Shown: positions 51,427-59,058, counted from the first letter of the stretch. The stretch is 64,000 bases of DNA from Bacillus_AB infantis_B (GCF_008180445.1 NZ_VTER01000004.1:296380-360379), one strand, 5' to 3'. Notes: generated by a model from the letters alone, not told the origin. Numbers and translations are program-made.

Positions 51427-51462
51427 AAAGAGGCAGTGCATTCAATGATGCACTGCCTCTTT
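51427..51462. terminator. Bidirectional terminator, chemoreceptor / spoIIIA operon
   Basis: Perfect 14-base arms AAAGAGGCAGTGCA/TGCACTGCCTCTTT with an eight-base loop. It is the first terminator met by transcripts leaving spoIIIAH. Confidence 0.85.
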
Positions 51463-51493
51463 TATACCTGCAAGGAAGGTGCTGAGAGAGCGT

Positions 51494-51693
51494 CCTCCGC
51501 TTTTTTATTTGTCCAGCTCCAAAGCCTAGCCCCTCGAGTCATAAGCCACTTCGGAACCGAAGGCAAAGAACGCCTTCAATTCCAAAGCGCCTTATGCTTG
51601 AGGCCCGCAGGATGCGGGTCATGCAGGCGTTGCCACAGGACGTGGCGCATTTAGCCTGCGTTCCTTGTTGGAACAGTCGCCTCCGCTTTTCTA
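51494..51693 (-). repeat. Stop-codon-associated structured repeat, copy 4 (full-length form)
   Basis: Read on the minus strand it begins with the TAG of spoIIIAH, then AAAAGCGGAGG. The 95-base module of copy 1 follows (hairpins CCACGTCCTGTGG and CCCGCATCCTGCGGG), then the long palindromic hairpin of copies 2 and 3, ending in AAAAAGCGGAGG (complement at 51494-51506). It therefore joins both halves of the family. The hairpin arms differ from copies 2/3 on both sides (TTGGAATTGAAGGC and GCCTTCGGTTCC). Confidence 0.85.
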
Positions 51694-52254
51694 TTTCCCA
51701 GGTTCAAATTCTACTGATGCTACCTGCAGCTGAGGGATTTCGCCTTTTACCATTTGGATGATTTCGTTGGCTGCTGTTGGCGAGTGTTCTTTTGATTTGA
51801 TGGTGATGCGGACTTTTTCTCCGTCTGCCCTTACAAGGACGTCTTCATAGTCCATGGCTTTGATGACTGTTTCAAGAAGGATTTCTTTCTGGGCAACATC
51901 TCTAAGCTGGTCGATTTTTTCCTTTGCTTCGTTCCGTTCTTCAGCGGAAAGGTCTGTGGAGGCCATGACATTGGTCAGTTCCTCTTCCATCCGGCTGCGC
52001 TCATCTTCCATCTGCATGCGGAGCGTTTCGAACATTTCATCGCTGGAAACCCCGGAGATGACTGTTTCGCCATCTTCAGAAGCAGTTTCTTCAGCAGATG
52101 ACTCTTTTGCACCTGCGGTTTCTTCATTTGCCTTTTCCCCGATTGCGGCGAGATCATTGCTTTTTTGTTCAGGAGTAGTAATGTAGTAGACAGAGAGCAC
52201 GACAACTAAACTTAGCATAGTTAAAAGCCAGACTGTTTGTTTTTTCAATAGCAT
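51691..52254 (-). CDS. spoIIIAH: SpoIIIAH, mother-cell component of the feeding-tube channel
   Basis: 187 residues, shorter than B. subtilis (218). One N-terminal membrane helix (about 7-26) is followed by an acidic, Glu/Ala/Ser-rich linker and the YscJ/FliF-like ring-building domain at about 85-185. It binds forespore SpoIIQ across the intermembrane space. It is last in the spoIIIA operon. Its TAG stop is provided by the end of repeat copy 4. Confidence 0.93.
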   Translation of the reverse strand: MLLKKQTVWLLTMLSLVVVLSVYYITTPEQKSNDLAAIGEKANEETAGAKESSAEETASEDGETVISGVSSDEMFETLRMQMEDERSRMEEELTNVMASTDLSAEERNEAKEKIDQLRDVAQKEILLETVIKAMDYEDVLVRADGEKVRITIKSKEHSPTAANEIIQMVKGEIPQLQVASVEFEPGK

Positions 52255-52255
52255 T

Positions 52256-52921
52256 TCAGGATTCCCCCTTAGATTTTTTTGGCATTACAGCTACACGGTG
52301 GCTTGGCACATCCAGCGACCGCGTTACAGCCTCAATGATCCACTTTTTTACTTGTATGTTATCGGCCCCTTTAGCGACGACGAGTACTCCCCGTATGACA
52401 GGTTTCTTCGTTTCGACCACTATCGGAACCTCTTTTTCTCCATCTCTGATGATTACCAGCTGGTCTTCCTTGGACATATCCTCCACTTTCCTTTTTCCTC
52501 CCTCCCGATCGGTTTCATCGGTCGTTTGGGACTTGGTTGTGGAATTCTTTTCCAACACCTTCTTCTCGGTCGCATCCACATTGACAACAACCGTGACATC
52601 ATCGACACCAATAATGGAATCGAGCGCTTCCTTCAGCTGGGCTTCATACGCTTTTTCATAATCAGTGATAGACCCGTTACCGCCGGCCTTCTTCTGGCCA
52701 AAGGCCGGGACATCTTCGGCTTCTTTCCCTTCCTCGCTGCTGAAAGCCGGAAGCACTCCGCCAGCTGCTTCCTCCTTGAAGAAGGAGCTGCTGATGAGCA
52801 TGATCGCCGCCCCGAATAATAAAGCGATCAGCAAATATTGATATTTTCCCTGCTTCTTATTTTCACCGCTTCCCATCAGGTGTTTCTTTATCCAAGCCAG
52901 CGGCCCCTTTTCATTGTCCAT
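52256..52921 (-). CDS. spoIIIAG: SpoIIIAG, ring-forming channel component
   Basis: 221 residues from ATG 52921, which overlaps the spoIIIAF stop, with AAGGAATA just upstream; an ATG 19 codons earlier lies inside spoIIIAF. One membrane helix near 30-47 and a large extracytoplasmic ring domain with TVVVNVDATEKKVLEKNS near 110-127. It builds a large ring in the outer forespore membrane. It is one base upstream of spoIIIAH. Confidence 0.93.
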   Translation of the reverse strand: MDNEKGPLAWIKKHLMGSGENKKQGKYQYLLIALLFGAAIMLISSSFFKEEAAGGVLPAFSSEEGKEAEDVPAFGQKKAGGNGSITDYEKAYEAQLKEALDSIIGVDDVTVVVNVDATEKKVLEKNSTTKSQTTDETDREGGKRKVEDMSKEDQLVIIRDGEKEVPIVVETKKPVIRGVLVVAKGADNIQVKKWIIEAVTRSLDVPSHRVAVMPKKSKGES

Positions 52922-53541
52922 TATTCCTTGTTCCCCCCTTCTATCATGACTTCGATAGATTCTTCCTTGATATTCCATTTTTGAGCAAGAAGTGAAGCGA
53001 TATTGTTTGATTCATCTGTTTCTGTGCTTGATGGAAAGGGTTGATTCGTATTGATTTCTACCATGGAGACCACTTCGACTGCTTTTTCTTCAGGAGCCTG
53101 CTGCTTTAGCTGGATGCTGACCTTCTCCAGATTCTCAGGGAAGGCACTCTGATTATTTTCATCCACGATTAGACTGACATCACTAATTTCCAATCCGTAC
53201 TGTTCCATCAGCTCCTTTTCTGCGTCCGTTTTCAATTGGACAGCCATTTCTTCTAAAATATATGCACTGGTTGAAGCTTGTATTTCTTTTTTCTTCATTT
53301 CTATCAAATTTTCCATATTATGATCTTCCGCTGTTTCAGTGATATTGATTTTTCCAATGGCTTCTTCAAAATCCTGGGTGAACAGCTTGAGGACCGGAGA
53401 CAGGATGATGGTGATCAGAAGCAGACCGGTCACCATCTTCGTATACTTCTGCAGGCTTGAATTCGGCAGGAGCATGTCCACAACAGTTGCCAGCAGAACA
53501 AATAATATGATGTTTGTAACCCACTCTTTTATGAACTCCAT
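52921..53541 (-). CDS. spoIIIAF: SpoIIIAF, stage III sporulation membrane protein
   Basis: 206 residues from ATG 53541, exactly the B. subtilis length, with GGGGTG six bases upstream. Two membrane helices (about 6-25 and 33-50) and a C-terminal soluble domain that belongs to the same ring-building fold group. It is part of the spoIIIA channel in the mother cell membrane. It overlaps spoIIIAG by one base. Confidence 0.92.
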   Translation of the reverse strand: MEFIKEWVTNIILFVLLATVVDMLLPNSSLQKYTKMVTGLLLITIILSPVLKLFTQDFEEAIGKINITETAEDHNMENLIEMKKKEIQASTSAYILEEMAVQLKTDAEKELMEQYGLEISDVSLIVDENNQSAFPENLEKVSIQLKQQAPEEKAVEVVSMVEINTNQPFPSSTETDESNNIASLLAQKWNIKEESIEVMIEGGNKE

Positions 53542-53552
53542 ATCGGTCACCC

Positions 53553-54755
53553 CTATCTCATCATCATGGTCAGATTTCCGGCAGCGATTATGACGGTTAT
53601 GCTTAAGAAAAACATTAGAGACACAAGGGCGAGTGCCGCAAATACGTAGATGACGCTCTTGCTGATGATGTCGAGGCAGGCGATGACCGGGCCCCCGCCG
53701 AGCGGCTGGAGGACAGCTGCTGCAAATTTATATATAAAAGCAATCATAAGAATCTTGATTGCCGGAAACGCTGCGATAATCAGCAGAATCGCGACTCCCG
53801 CGATCCCCACTGTATTTTTCAAGAGTACTGATGCACTGATGACCGTATCTGTGGCATCCGTGAACATCCTTCCGATAACGGGGATGAAATTTCCTGTGAT
53901 GAATTTCGCGGTCCTCAAGGTCACCCCGTCCGTAATTGCGGCAGAAGCTCCCTGCACCGAGATGACCCCAAGGAAAATGGTCACGAACAATCCCAAAAGG
54001 CCTATGCTCCAGTTCCGCAGAAGATTGGCAAGCTGCGTCACCTTGTAGTTTTCTGAAAGGACACTCACGATGCTGAGGACCGCTGAAAGAAATAGAAGGG
54101 GCAGCACCGCATATTGGATGAACAATCCGCTGATATTCATCAGAAACAGTATGACAGGATGGAAAAATGCAGCCGACACCAGCCCGCCAGACGAAGCGAT
54201 CAGTGCCAAAAGGAGCGGGACGAGCGCCAGGATGAAAGAGGTCATTGTGCTGATCGCTTCTATGCTGTAATCAACCGCAACCCGGAAGCTGTTCAGCGCG
54301 ATGATCACCAGAACCATAAAGATGATGGAATAAGCAGCTTTGCTGACAGAGCTCTTTTCAAAAGAATTCTGAAGGGACTGCAGAAACATGCTGAAGACCG
54401 TCAGGATGATGAGAGACCCAAGCAGCTTTCCATTTACGAGAAACTCATGAAAGAGAAACTTCATCCCCCCGAGCATCCACTCCTTCAAGGAAAACTCTTT
54501 ATCTCCCTTAATAAATTCGTATAAACTGCCTTTCTGGCTTTCCGGCAAAAAGCCGCCATATTCATTTGAAACTTTTTCCCAGAAACCTTTCAGCTCATCA
54601 AGCTCAAGGGTTTCAAGCTGGGCTTCAACCAGCGCCTCAGCCCCCCTTGGCCCGTTCTCTCCTTCATTTTCCCCGGAGGCTTGTACATCCGGTATGGCAC
54701 ATAAGATGGTGAGAAATAATACTGCTAGAAAAATAAACGGCAGCCGCTGCTTCAT
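53553..54755 (-). CDS. spoIIIAE: SpoIIIAE, polytopic membrane subunit
   Basis: 400 residues (B. subtilis 399). Cleavable signal-like N terminus (FIFLAVLFLTILCAIPDVQA) followed by a charged region and about seven to eight membrane helices from residue 105 onwards. The conserved Gly-rich stretch near 340-350 (AAVLQPLGGGPVIACLD) is present. It probably forms the membrane export part of the SpoIIIA complex. Confidence 0.94.
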   Translation of the reverse strand: MKQRLPFIFLAVLFLTILCAIPDVQASGENEGENGPRGAEALVEAQLETLELDELKGFWEKVSNEYGGFLPESQKGSLYEFIKGDKEFSLKEWMLGGMKFLFHEFLVNGKLLGSLIILTVFSMFLQSLQNSFEKSSVSKAAYSIIFMVLVIIALNSFRVAVDYSIEAISTMTSFILALVPLLLALIASSGGLVSAAFFHPVILFLMNISGLFIQYAVLPLLFLSAVLSIVSVLSENYKVTQLANLLRNWSIGLLGLFVTIFLGVISVQGASAAITDGVTLRTAKFITGNFIPVIGRMFTDATDTVISASVLLKNTVGIAGVAILLIIAAFPAIKILMIAFIYKFAAAVLQPLGGGPVIACLDIISKSVIYVFAALALVSLMFFLSITVIIAAGNLTMMMR

Positions 54756-54792
54756 CTATTCACCTCATTTAAAGAAACTGATTGCTGGGACA

Positions 54793-55182
54793 TTAACTGG
54801 GTATCAGCTGGATGATCGTTTCAATCAGGACAGTCAGGATCGGGATGGCCATCGCCAGAATCAGTATTTTGCCGCCGAGCTCAATCTTCGAGGCAATTGC
54901 ACCCTGTCCTGCATCCTTCGTAATCTGGGCCGCAAATTCCGCTATATAAGCGATCCCGATAATTTTGAGGATCGTTTCTACATAGACAAGATTCACTTTG
55001 GCATTTAACGCAATCTTTTCAAGCATATGGATGATGGCATAAATCTGGTCAACGAGAAACAGGAAAATGCTGCATCCGGTAAAGACAACGAGCAGAAAAG
55101 CAAAGTTGGGCTTCTGCTCTTTTACGACCAGTGCCAGGAAGGTTGCAACCAGCGAGATGCCTGCTATTTGAAAGATCTCAAT
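54793..55182 (-). CDS. spoIIIAD: SpoIIIAD, with apparent ATT start codon
   Basis: 129 residues from ATT 55182. The frame is open and conserved with B. subtilis SpoIIIAD (133) from its first residues (IEIFQIAGISLVATFL versus IDIVQIVGLGLIATFL). A GGGAGGG ribosome site lies seven bases before the ATT. No ATG, GTG or TTG is in frame between the spoIIIAC stop and a methionine at residue 53, which would delete a conserved membrane half. The overlapping TTG is out of frame and closes after five codons. Four membrane segments. It is a membrane subunit related to FliQ-like export proteins. Confidence 0.9.
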   Translation of the reverse strand: MEIFQIAGISLVATFLALVVKEQKPNFAFLLVVFTGCSIFLFLVDQIYAIIHMLEKIALNAKVNLVYVETILKIIGIAYIAEFAAQITKDAGQGAIASKIELGGKILILAMAIPILTVLIETIIQLIPS

Positions 55183-55196
55183 CGCTGAGCCCTCCC

Positions 55197-55403
55197 TTAT
55201 CCTTGAAATAAAAATACCGACTTAATTTTCTGGAAGAGGTCGTCCACTATCGAGGCAACCATAAACAAGATATAGATAAAGCCGAATAAAGTGACCCACT
55301 GTGCGTACTCTTTTTTTCCGACCTGGTCCAGAATGGTGTGCAAAAAGGCGACTACGATCCCTACTCCGGCAATTTTAAAAATAATATCAACCTCTAGTCC
55401 CAT
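55197..55403 (-). CDS. spoIIIAC: SpoIIIAC, small membrane subunit
   Basis: 68 residues from ATG 55403, identical in length to B. subtilis SpoIIIAC. GGAGGAG lies seven bases before this ATG; the ATG one codon earlier is an alternative. Two membrane helices with IAGVGIVVAFLHTILDQVGK near 10-29 and the highly conserved KKEYAQWVTLFGFIYILFM. Resembles SpoIIIAD in its second half. Fourteen bases separate it from the ATT start of spoIIIAD. Confidence 0.94.
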   Translation of the reverse strand: MGLEVDIIFKIAGVGIVVAFLHTILDQVGKKEYAQWVTLFGFIYILFMVASIVDDLFQKIKSVFLFQG

Positions 55404-55459
55404 CATTTCTCCTCCTATACGCTGCTTAAATATTCCTTCCATCGTGTGCGAGCCCTGGT

Positions 55460-55975
55460 TTAAATCAATAGAATGATCAACAGGAGACCTGACAGGAAGC
55501 CAAGGCTTTTTACCATTCGTTCGTATTTTGCCTGTCTTTCATAGGCATCGGCTTCTTCCCTTTCCAGATGGGAGAGTGCCAGCATGATTTGCTTTTGCTG
55601 GGAAAACCGGTCATGGCGGCCGAGGGTCTCCCCGAACTGCTTCATGATCTCAAATTCCCCCTGCTTGAAGGCCGTCAGCTTCCATACTTCTTTCAGGCTT
55701 TCTTCCCAGGCTGCCCTGACAGTTGTTTCCGAATCTGTAAGCTTCTTTGAGAAAGATTCAAAAAACCAGGACAGCGGCTTTGAAAGCTGGGCAGCAAGCC
55801 TTCTTGCCGCTTCGTGGAGCGGTGTATGCCCGTACATGATTTCCGCTTCCAGCGATTGAAGCGCTGATTTAAGCTGCCGCAGCTGGCGCGGCCTTTCATT
55901 CAAATGCTTTGATGCCTCAAATCCCGCCCATGTAGTGGCCAAGATGATGAAACAGGCGCCGATGATCTTCATCAT
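55460..55975 (-). CDS. spoIIIAB: SpoIIIAB, stage III sporulation protein
   Basis: 171 residues (same as B. subtilis). One helix at each end spans the membrane (about 3-18 and 155-170). A helical soluble domain lies between, resembling the SpoIIIAB/type II secretion GspF-like fold. It is part of the spoIIIA complex and overlaps spoIIIAA by four bases. Confidence 0.93.
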   Translation of the reverse strand: MMKIIGACFIILATTWAGFEASKHLNERPRQLRQLKSALQSLEAEIMYGHTPLHEAARRLAAQLSKPLSWFFESFSKKLTDSETTVRAAWEESLKEVWKLTAFKQGEFEIMKQFGETLGRHDRFSQQKQIMLALSHLEREEADAYERQAKYERMVKSLGFLSGLLLIILLI

Positions 55976-56901
55976 GCCAGGTTCACCGCCGCTTCCCGGG
56001 TGATTTCCCTGCCTGACTTGTCCAGGATTGATGCAATATGCCCCGGGCCGCCTGTCCGGTCCAGAATCACATATCTTTCAAAAATTCCGCTTTCAAGGAT
56101 CTGCTTTAATGTTGGTCTGTTCTTTATTTCTTCCCATGAACGTCCATGGGTTGTCATCATCAGTTTGATTCCCGCATGGACAGCCTCCATGATGGCTTCC
56201 CCATCCTCCTGCCTGCCGATTTCATCAACGAGCAGTACATCCGGGCTCATGGAACGGATCATCATCATCATTCCTTCCGCCTTCGGGCAGGCATCAAGGA
56301 CATCCACCCTTGGCCCAAAGGTCATCTGGGGTATGCCGCTGACACTTCCGGCAATCTCGGACCGCTCGTCCACTATGCCGGCCTTCTGTGCCGCAATAGC
56401 TGGATTCGCTGCACCAGAGGAGACGATGCGGGCAATATCCCTCAGCAGTGTGGTTTTGCCTGTCTGGGGCGGACCGACTACCATAGTGTGGAGCCACCCG
56501 CTGCTATATAAATAGGGTATCAGCTTGTCTGCTGTCCCGATCTTCTCTCTTGCCACCCTGATATTGAAGGAAGATATATCACGGATGGCCTTGACTTTCC
56601 CTCCATCCAGGATGACTTTCCCGGCAAGCCCCACCCGGTGTCCGCCCTCTATTGTGATATAGCCCCTCTTTAGCTCTTCTTCCAATGTGTAGATTGAAAA
56701 ATGGCTGATTTTATTCATTAAATGGACGGCATCTTCGGCCCCGACTGTATAGGGCAGGAAGCAGGGAATGCCTTTGGCTGTCACTTCAAGCGGCCTGCCG
56801 ATCCTGATCCTGATTTCCTCCAGATGCTCCATCATTTCAGGAGGGACATTTTTCAGCTTGTCTGATAAATTTTTTGGCAAAAAGGCTGCAACTGTTTCCA
56901 C
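55972..56901 (-). CDS. spoIIIAA: SpoIIIAA, AAA-type ATPase of the spoIIIA complex
   Basis: 309 residues (B. subtilis 307). Related to secretion ATPases: Walker A is VVGPPQTGKTTLLRDI near 141-156, followed by ERSEIAGS near 180 and Walker B DVLLVDEIGR near 219-228. It energises the mother cell to forespore channel. First gene of the eight-gene operon, with AAGGAGG eight bases upstream. Expression is expected in the mother cell from the sigma-E promoter at 56950-56978. Confidence 0.95.
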   Translation of the reverse strand: METVAAFLPKNLSDKLKNVPPEMMEHLEEIRIRIGRPLEVTAKGIPCFLPYTVGAEDAVHLMNKISHFSIYTLEEELKRGYITIEGGHRVGLAGKVILDGGKVKAIRDISSFNIRVAREKIGTADKLIPYLYSSGWLHTMVVGPPQTGKTTLLRDIARIVSSGAANPAIAAQKAGIVDERSEIAGSVSGIPQMTFGPRVDVLDACPKAEGMMMMIRSMSPDVLLVDEIGRQEDGEAIMEAVHAGIKLMMTTHGRSWEEIKNRPTLKQILESGIFERYVILDRTGGPGHIASILDKSGREITREAAVNLA

Positions 56902-56949
56902 AAAAATCCTCCTTATAAGCTTTACTGTCTTTTATTTTCGCTACTAAGA

Positions 56950-56978
56950 AATGTATGTTGTTCCAGGAGCAATATGAC
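56950..56978 (-). promoter_or_regulatory. Sigma-E promoter of the spoIIIA operon
   Basis: On the minus strand TCATATT, 13 bases, CATACATT. This is a near-perfect match to the mother-cell sigma-E consensus, about 50 bases before spoIIIAA. Confidence 0.85.
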
Positions 56979-57089
56979 AATATTTATCCCTTTTCCATAA
57001 ATGGTTTATCGGACAGAAGCAGAGGAGGAGATTCTTTATCATGCAGAGAATATGGGTATCATGAATAATGGCAGGGAAAGGAGAGGGAT

Positions 57090-57815
57090 ATGCTGTTTAC
57101 CAGGTATAAAGACGAAATTGAAAAGCTTCCTTTAAAAGAAACATATACAAAAGAAGACCTGCTGCATCCGGGAATGCTGATTGAAGAATACGGAGCCCTC
57201 CAGATCTATTACTCGCCCCATAATGAATATGTGAATGCCGGAGCTAAAGTTTTAATACTCGGCATCACGCCAGGATGGGCGCAAATGAACAAAGCCTTCT
57301 CGCTCGCAAGGCATTTGATTGGAAAGATTCCTGACTCGGAGATGCTGAAGAGAGTGAAAGCAGAAGGGCGCTTCTCAGGTCCCATGAGAATAAATCTGGC
57401 GGAAATGCTGGACAGCATAGGTCTGGCCGAGTGCCTTGGCATCGACTGCTCCATGAAGCTCTTTCACGAAGCTGATTCTATCCTTCATACATGCTCACTG
57501 GTAAAATATCCTGTTTTCAATAAAGGAAAGAACTACACAGGCCATGCCCCGGAATTAAGCCGGAGCCCGTTTCTGCTGAGCTATGCAGAAGAAACATTCA
57601 GAACGGATATACAGCCGCTGGATTCTCCCTTGATCATCCCCCTCGGCAAGGCGGCTGACAGCATAATGGAAGAATGGGTAAGCAGCGGGCTGATCAAACC
57701 TGAACTCTGCTTATCGGGATTTCCCCATCCTTCCGGGGCAAATGGACATCGTTTCAGACAGCTTGAGGAAAAGAAGGAGGAGCTGGCAGGGAAAATCAGA
57801 AATTATTTTAGCTGA
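57090..57815 (+). CDS. Unrecognised protein with uracil-DNA-glycosylase-like motifs
   Basis: 241 residues, start with GGAGAGGGAT upstream. I do not recognise a named family. Two segments recall the uracil-DNA glycosylase superfamily: KVLILGITPGWAQMN near 53-67 (the place of the water-activating loop after a beta strand) and CLSGFPHPSGANGHR near 208-222 (HPSG like the DNA-intercalating HPSP loop). The middle reads IPLGKAADSIM, also UDG-like. The protein has no signal or membrane segment. It is divergent from spoIIIAA and is absent from this site in B. subtilis. It may be an orphan DNA-repair or nucleotide-binding protein; function is not proven. Confidence 0.7.
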   Translation: MLFTRYKDEIEKLPLKETYTKEDLLHPGMLIEEYGALQIYYSPHNEYVNAGAKVLILGITPGWAQMNKAFSLARHLIGKIPDSEMLKRVKAEGRFSGPMRINLAEMLDSIGLAECLGIDCSMKLFHEADSILHTCSLVKYPVFNKGKNYTGHAPELSRSPFLLSYAEETFRTDIQPLDSPLIIPLGKAADSIMEEWVSSGLIKPELCLSGFPHPSGANGHRFRQLEEKKEELAGKIRNYFS

Positions 57816-57882
57816 TGATTTTGTTCTGCTGCCGGCCGGAAACCAATAAATTAAAGCAAGAAGGATTAGGGGAGGACATTAT

Positions 57883-58548
57883 ATGTATAAAAATCAAGGC
57901 ATTTCAGGGCAGCCCCTCCAGAAGCAGGGCCGGAACACGATCAGGGTTACAGGAAAGGGAACCGTCGAAGTAAAGCCAAGTAAAGCGGAGACCATCTTTG
58001 GCGTATCCGCCGAGAGCAGTTCCCTGGCCGAGGCACAGGCGGAAGCGGCCCAGACGATCTCCAGGATACAGGACGCTTTAATCAGGATTGGAGTGCCGGA
58101 AGAAAGCATACAGACAAGCAGCTATTCCGTTTTTCCGCAATACGATTTTCAGGATGGGAAACAGATTTTCAGAGGGTATAAGGCAGAGCATTTATTAAGG
58201 GTGATTGTTTCACCTGTGGAAGCCGCCGGCAGAGTATTGGATACCTCTGCAGAAAACGGAGCGAATATCATTTCTTCTGTCAGGCTTTTAGCCGATGAAG
58301 CAAAGCCTCAGAAGCAGGCTCTGTCACTCGCAGTCATTGATGCCTATGAAAAGGCCTCTGTTATTGCAAAGACACTTCATGTACAGCTGGTTAAAACACC
58401 AGCAGCAGTCACTGAAGGAATCATTGCCCCCGGCCAGCCAATACCAAGGGAAGCCGGCATGTCTGTAAAAAGCGCGGCCGCTGGTACTTCAATAGAACCT
58501 GGCGCTATGGAAGTTACTGCCTATGTTACAGCAGACTTTGTATATTAA
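57883..58548 (+). CDS. SIMPL domain (DUF541) protein
   Basis: 221 residues. SIMPL fold from about residue 20: IRVTGKGTVEVKPSKAE, then VPEESIQTSSYSVFPQYD near 72-89 and a C-terminal AMEVTAYVTADF strand. No signal peptide is seen, so it is cytosolic or released by another route. Family members are linked loosely to oxidative stress or to calcium-type oligomers; the exact role is unknown. GGGGAGG ribosome site seven bases from the ATG. Confidence 0.85.
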   Translation: MYKNQGISGQPLQKQGRNTIRVTGKGTVEVKPSKAETIFGVSAESSSLAEAQAEAAQTISRIQDALIRIGVPEESIQTSSYSVFPQYDFQDGKQIFRGYKAEHLLRVIVSPVEAAGRVLDTSAENGANIISSVRLLADEAKPQKQALSLAVIDAYEKASVIAKTLHVQLVKTPAAVTEGIIAPGQPIPREAGMSVKSAAAGTSIEPGAMEVTAYVTADFVY

Positions 58549-58551
58549 AAA

Positions 58552-58579
58552 AAGCAACAGCCGATTGGCCATTGCTTTG
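58552..58579 (-). terminator. Terminator-like hairpin, T tract on the minus strand
   Basis: Stem AAAGCAA/TTGCTTT just past the SIMPL gene, followed on the minus strand by seven T residues. It also overlaps the -35 region assigned below, so its role is unclear. Confidence 0.45.
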
Positions 58580-58594
58580 GGATAACATTATAAG
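58565..58594 (+). promoter_or_regulatory. Candidate sigma-A promoter of the structured RNA
   Basis: TTGGCC (58565-58570), 18 bases, TATAAG (58589-58594). Expected start near 58602. Confidence 0.4.
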
Positions 58595-58599
58595 TGCCG

Positions 58600-58827
58600 C
58601 AGTTGCCGCCGATTTATATGGAGTTTCAAACCTGCTCCAACAGGTGGGTGTCCGCAGGAATTCTTTCCGGGTGTCCTCTTATAGAGGCATGCCGTCCTGA
58701 TTCCGATTTAGGGCTCCCTATTACTACATAAAGGTTGAAACTTCATATACAAACGAACAACGCAGCTTGTATTAATTATATTACAATAACATTTCTAAAA
58801 TGGCAATAGCTTTAAGCCATTTTTTCA
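58600..58827 (+). ncRNA. Candidate structured non-coding RNA
   Basis: No ORF. A 15-base closing helix pairs TATATGGAGTTTCAA (58615-58629) with TTGAAACTTCATATA (58735-58749). The one imperfect pair is G-U if read on the plus strand and A-C on the minus strand, so plus is favoured. Inside are small hairpins CCTG/CAGG (58631-58644), GGAA/TTCC (58657-58668) and CCTC/GAGG (58675-58687), and the octamer GGGTGTCC occurs twice (58646 and 58669). An intrinsic terminator closes it at 58797-58825. I could not match it to a known riboswitch or RNA family. Confidence 0.55.
58797..58825 (+). terminator. Terminator of the structured RNA
   Basis: Stem AAAATGGC/GCCATTTT with an 11-base loop and six T residues on the plus strand. 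Confidence 0.7.
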
Positions 58828-58860
58828 TAAGCAGGATTTTAAAAGCGCATACTAAAAAGA
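58825..58860 (+). promoter_or_regulatory. Possible forespore (sigma-G) promoter
   Basis: The -10 box CATACTA matches the sigma-G consensus exactly. A weaker -35, TTCATA, lies at normal distance. It is about 40 bases before the small ORF. Confidence 0.4.
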
Positions 58861-58896
58861 GTGCGGCAAAAAGAGTACCGAAGGGGTGGCTTCTGA

Positions 58897-59058
58897 ATGG
58901 TAAATGAAAATCATGAAAAATTTTTAAAAGAGCAGCAGGATCCGGACCAATATCTTGGCGGAACAAAAAGCAACAGCAAACCGGCATCCTCTGACCCGGA
59001 ATATAATAATCCCGGAAATACCGATCAATCTCCGGGAACGGCCGGAAGGAAGCTTTAA
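58897..59058 (+). CDS. Small hydrophilic protein, possible spore protein
   Basis: 53 residues from ATG 58897, with AAGGGGTGG six bases upstream. The sequence starts MVNENHEKFLKEQQDPDQYL and is rich in Asn, Pro, Ser, Gly and Lys, with no hydrophobic helix; this recalls small acid-soluble spore proteins. I do not recognise the family. A sigma-G-type -10 box upstream and a bidirectional terminator downstream support a real, forespore-expressed gene, but function is inferred. Confidence 0.6.
   Translation: MVNENHEKFLKEQQDPDQYLGGTKSNSKPASSDPEYNNPGNTDQSPGTAGRKL

Noticed and set aside
54793..55026. A truncated 77-residue spoIIIAD starting at ATG 55026
   Set aside because: Conserved SpoIIIAD sequence continues 52 codons upstream to an ATT with a strong ribosome site, so the gene is complete.
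58600..58827. Reading the structured RNA on the minus strand
   Set aside because: A minus promoter and a minus terminator can be drawn, but the closing helix then has an A-C mismatch where the plus strand has G-U. Not fully excluded.
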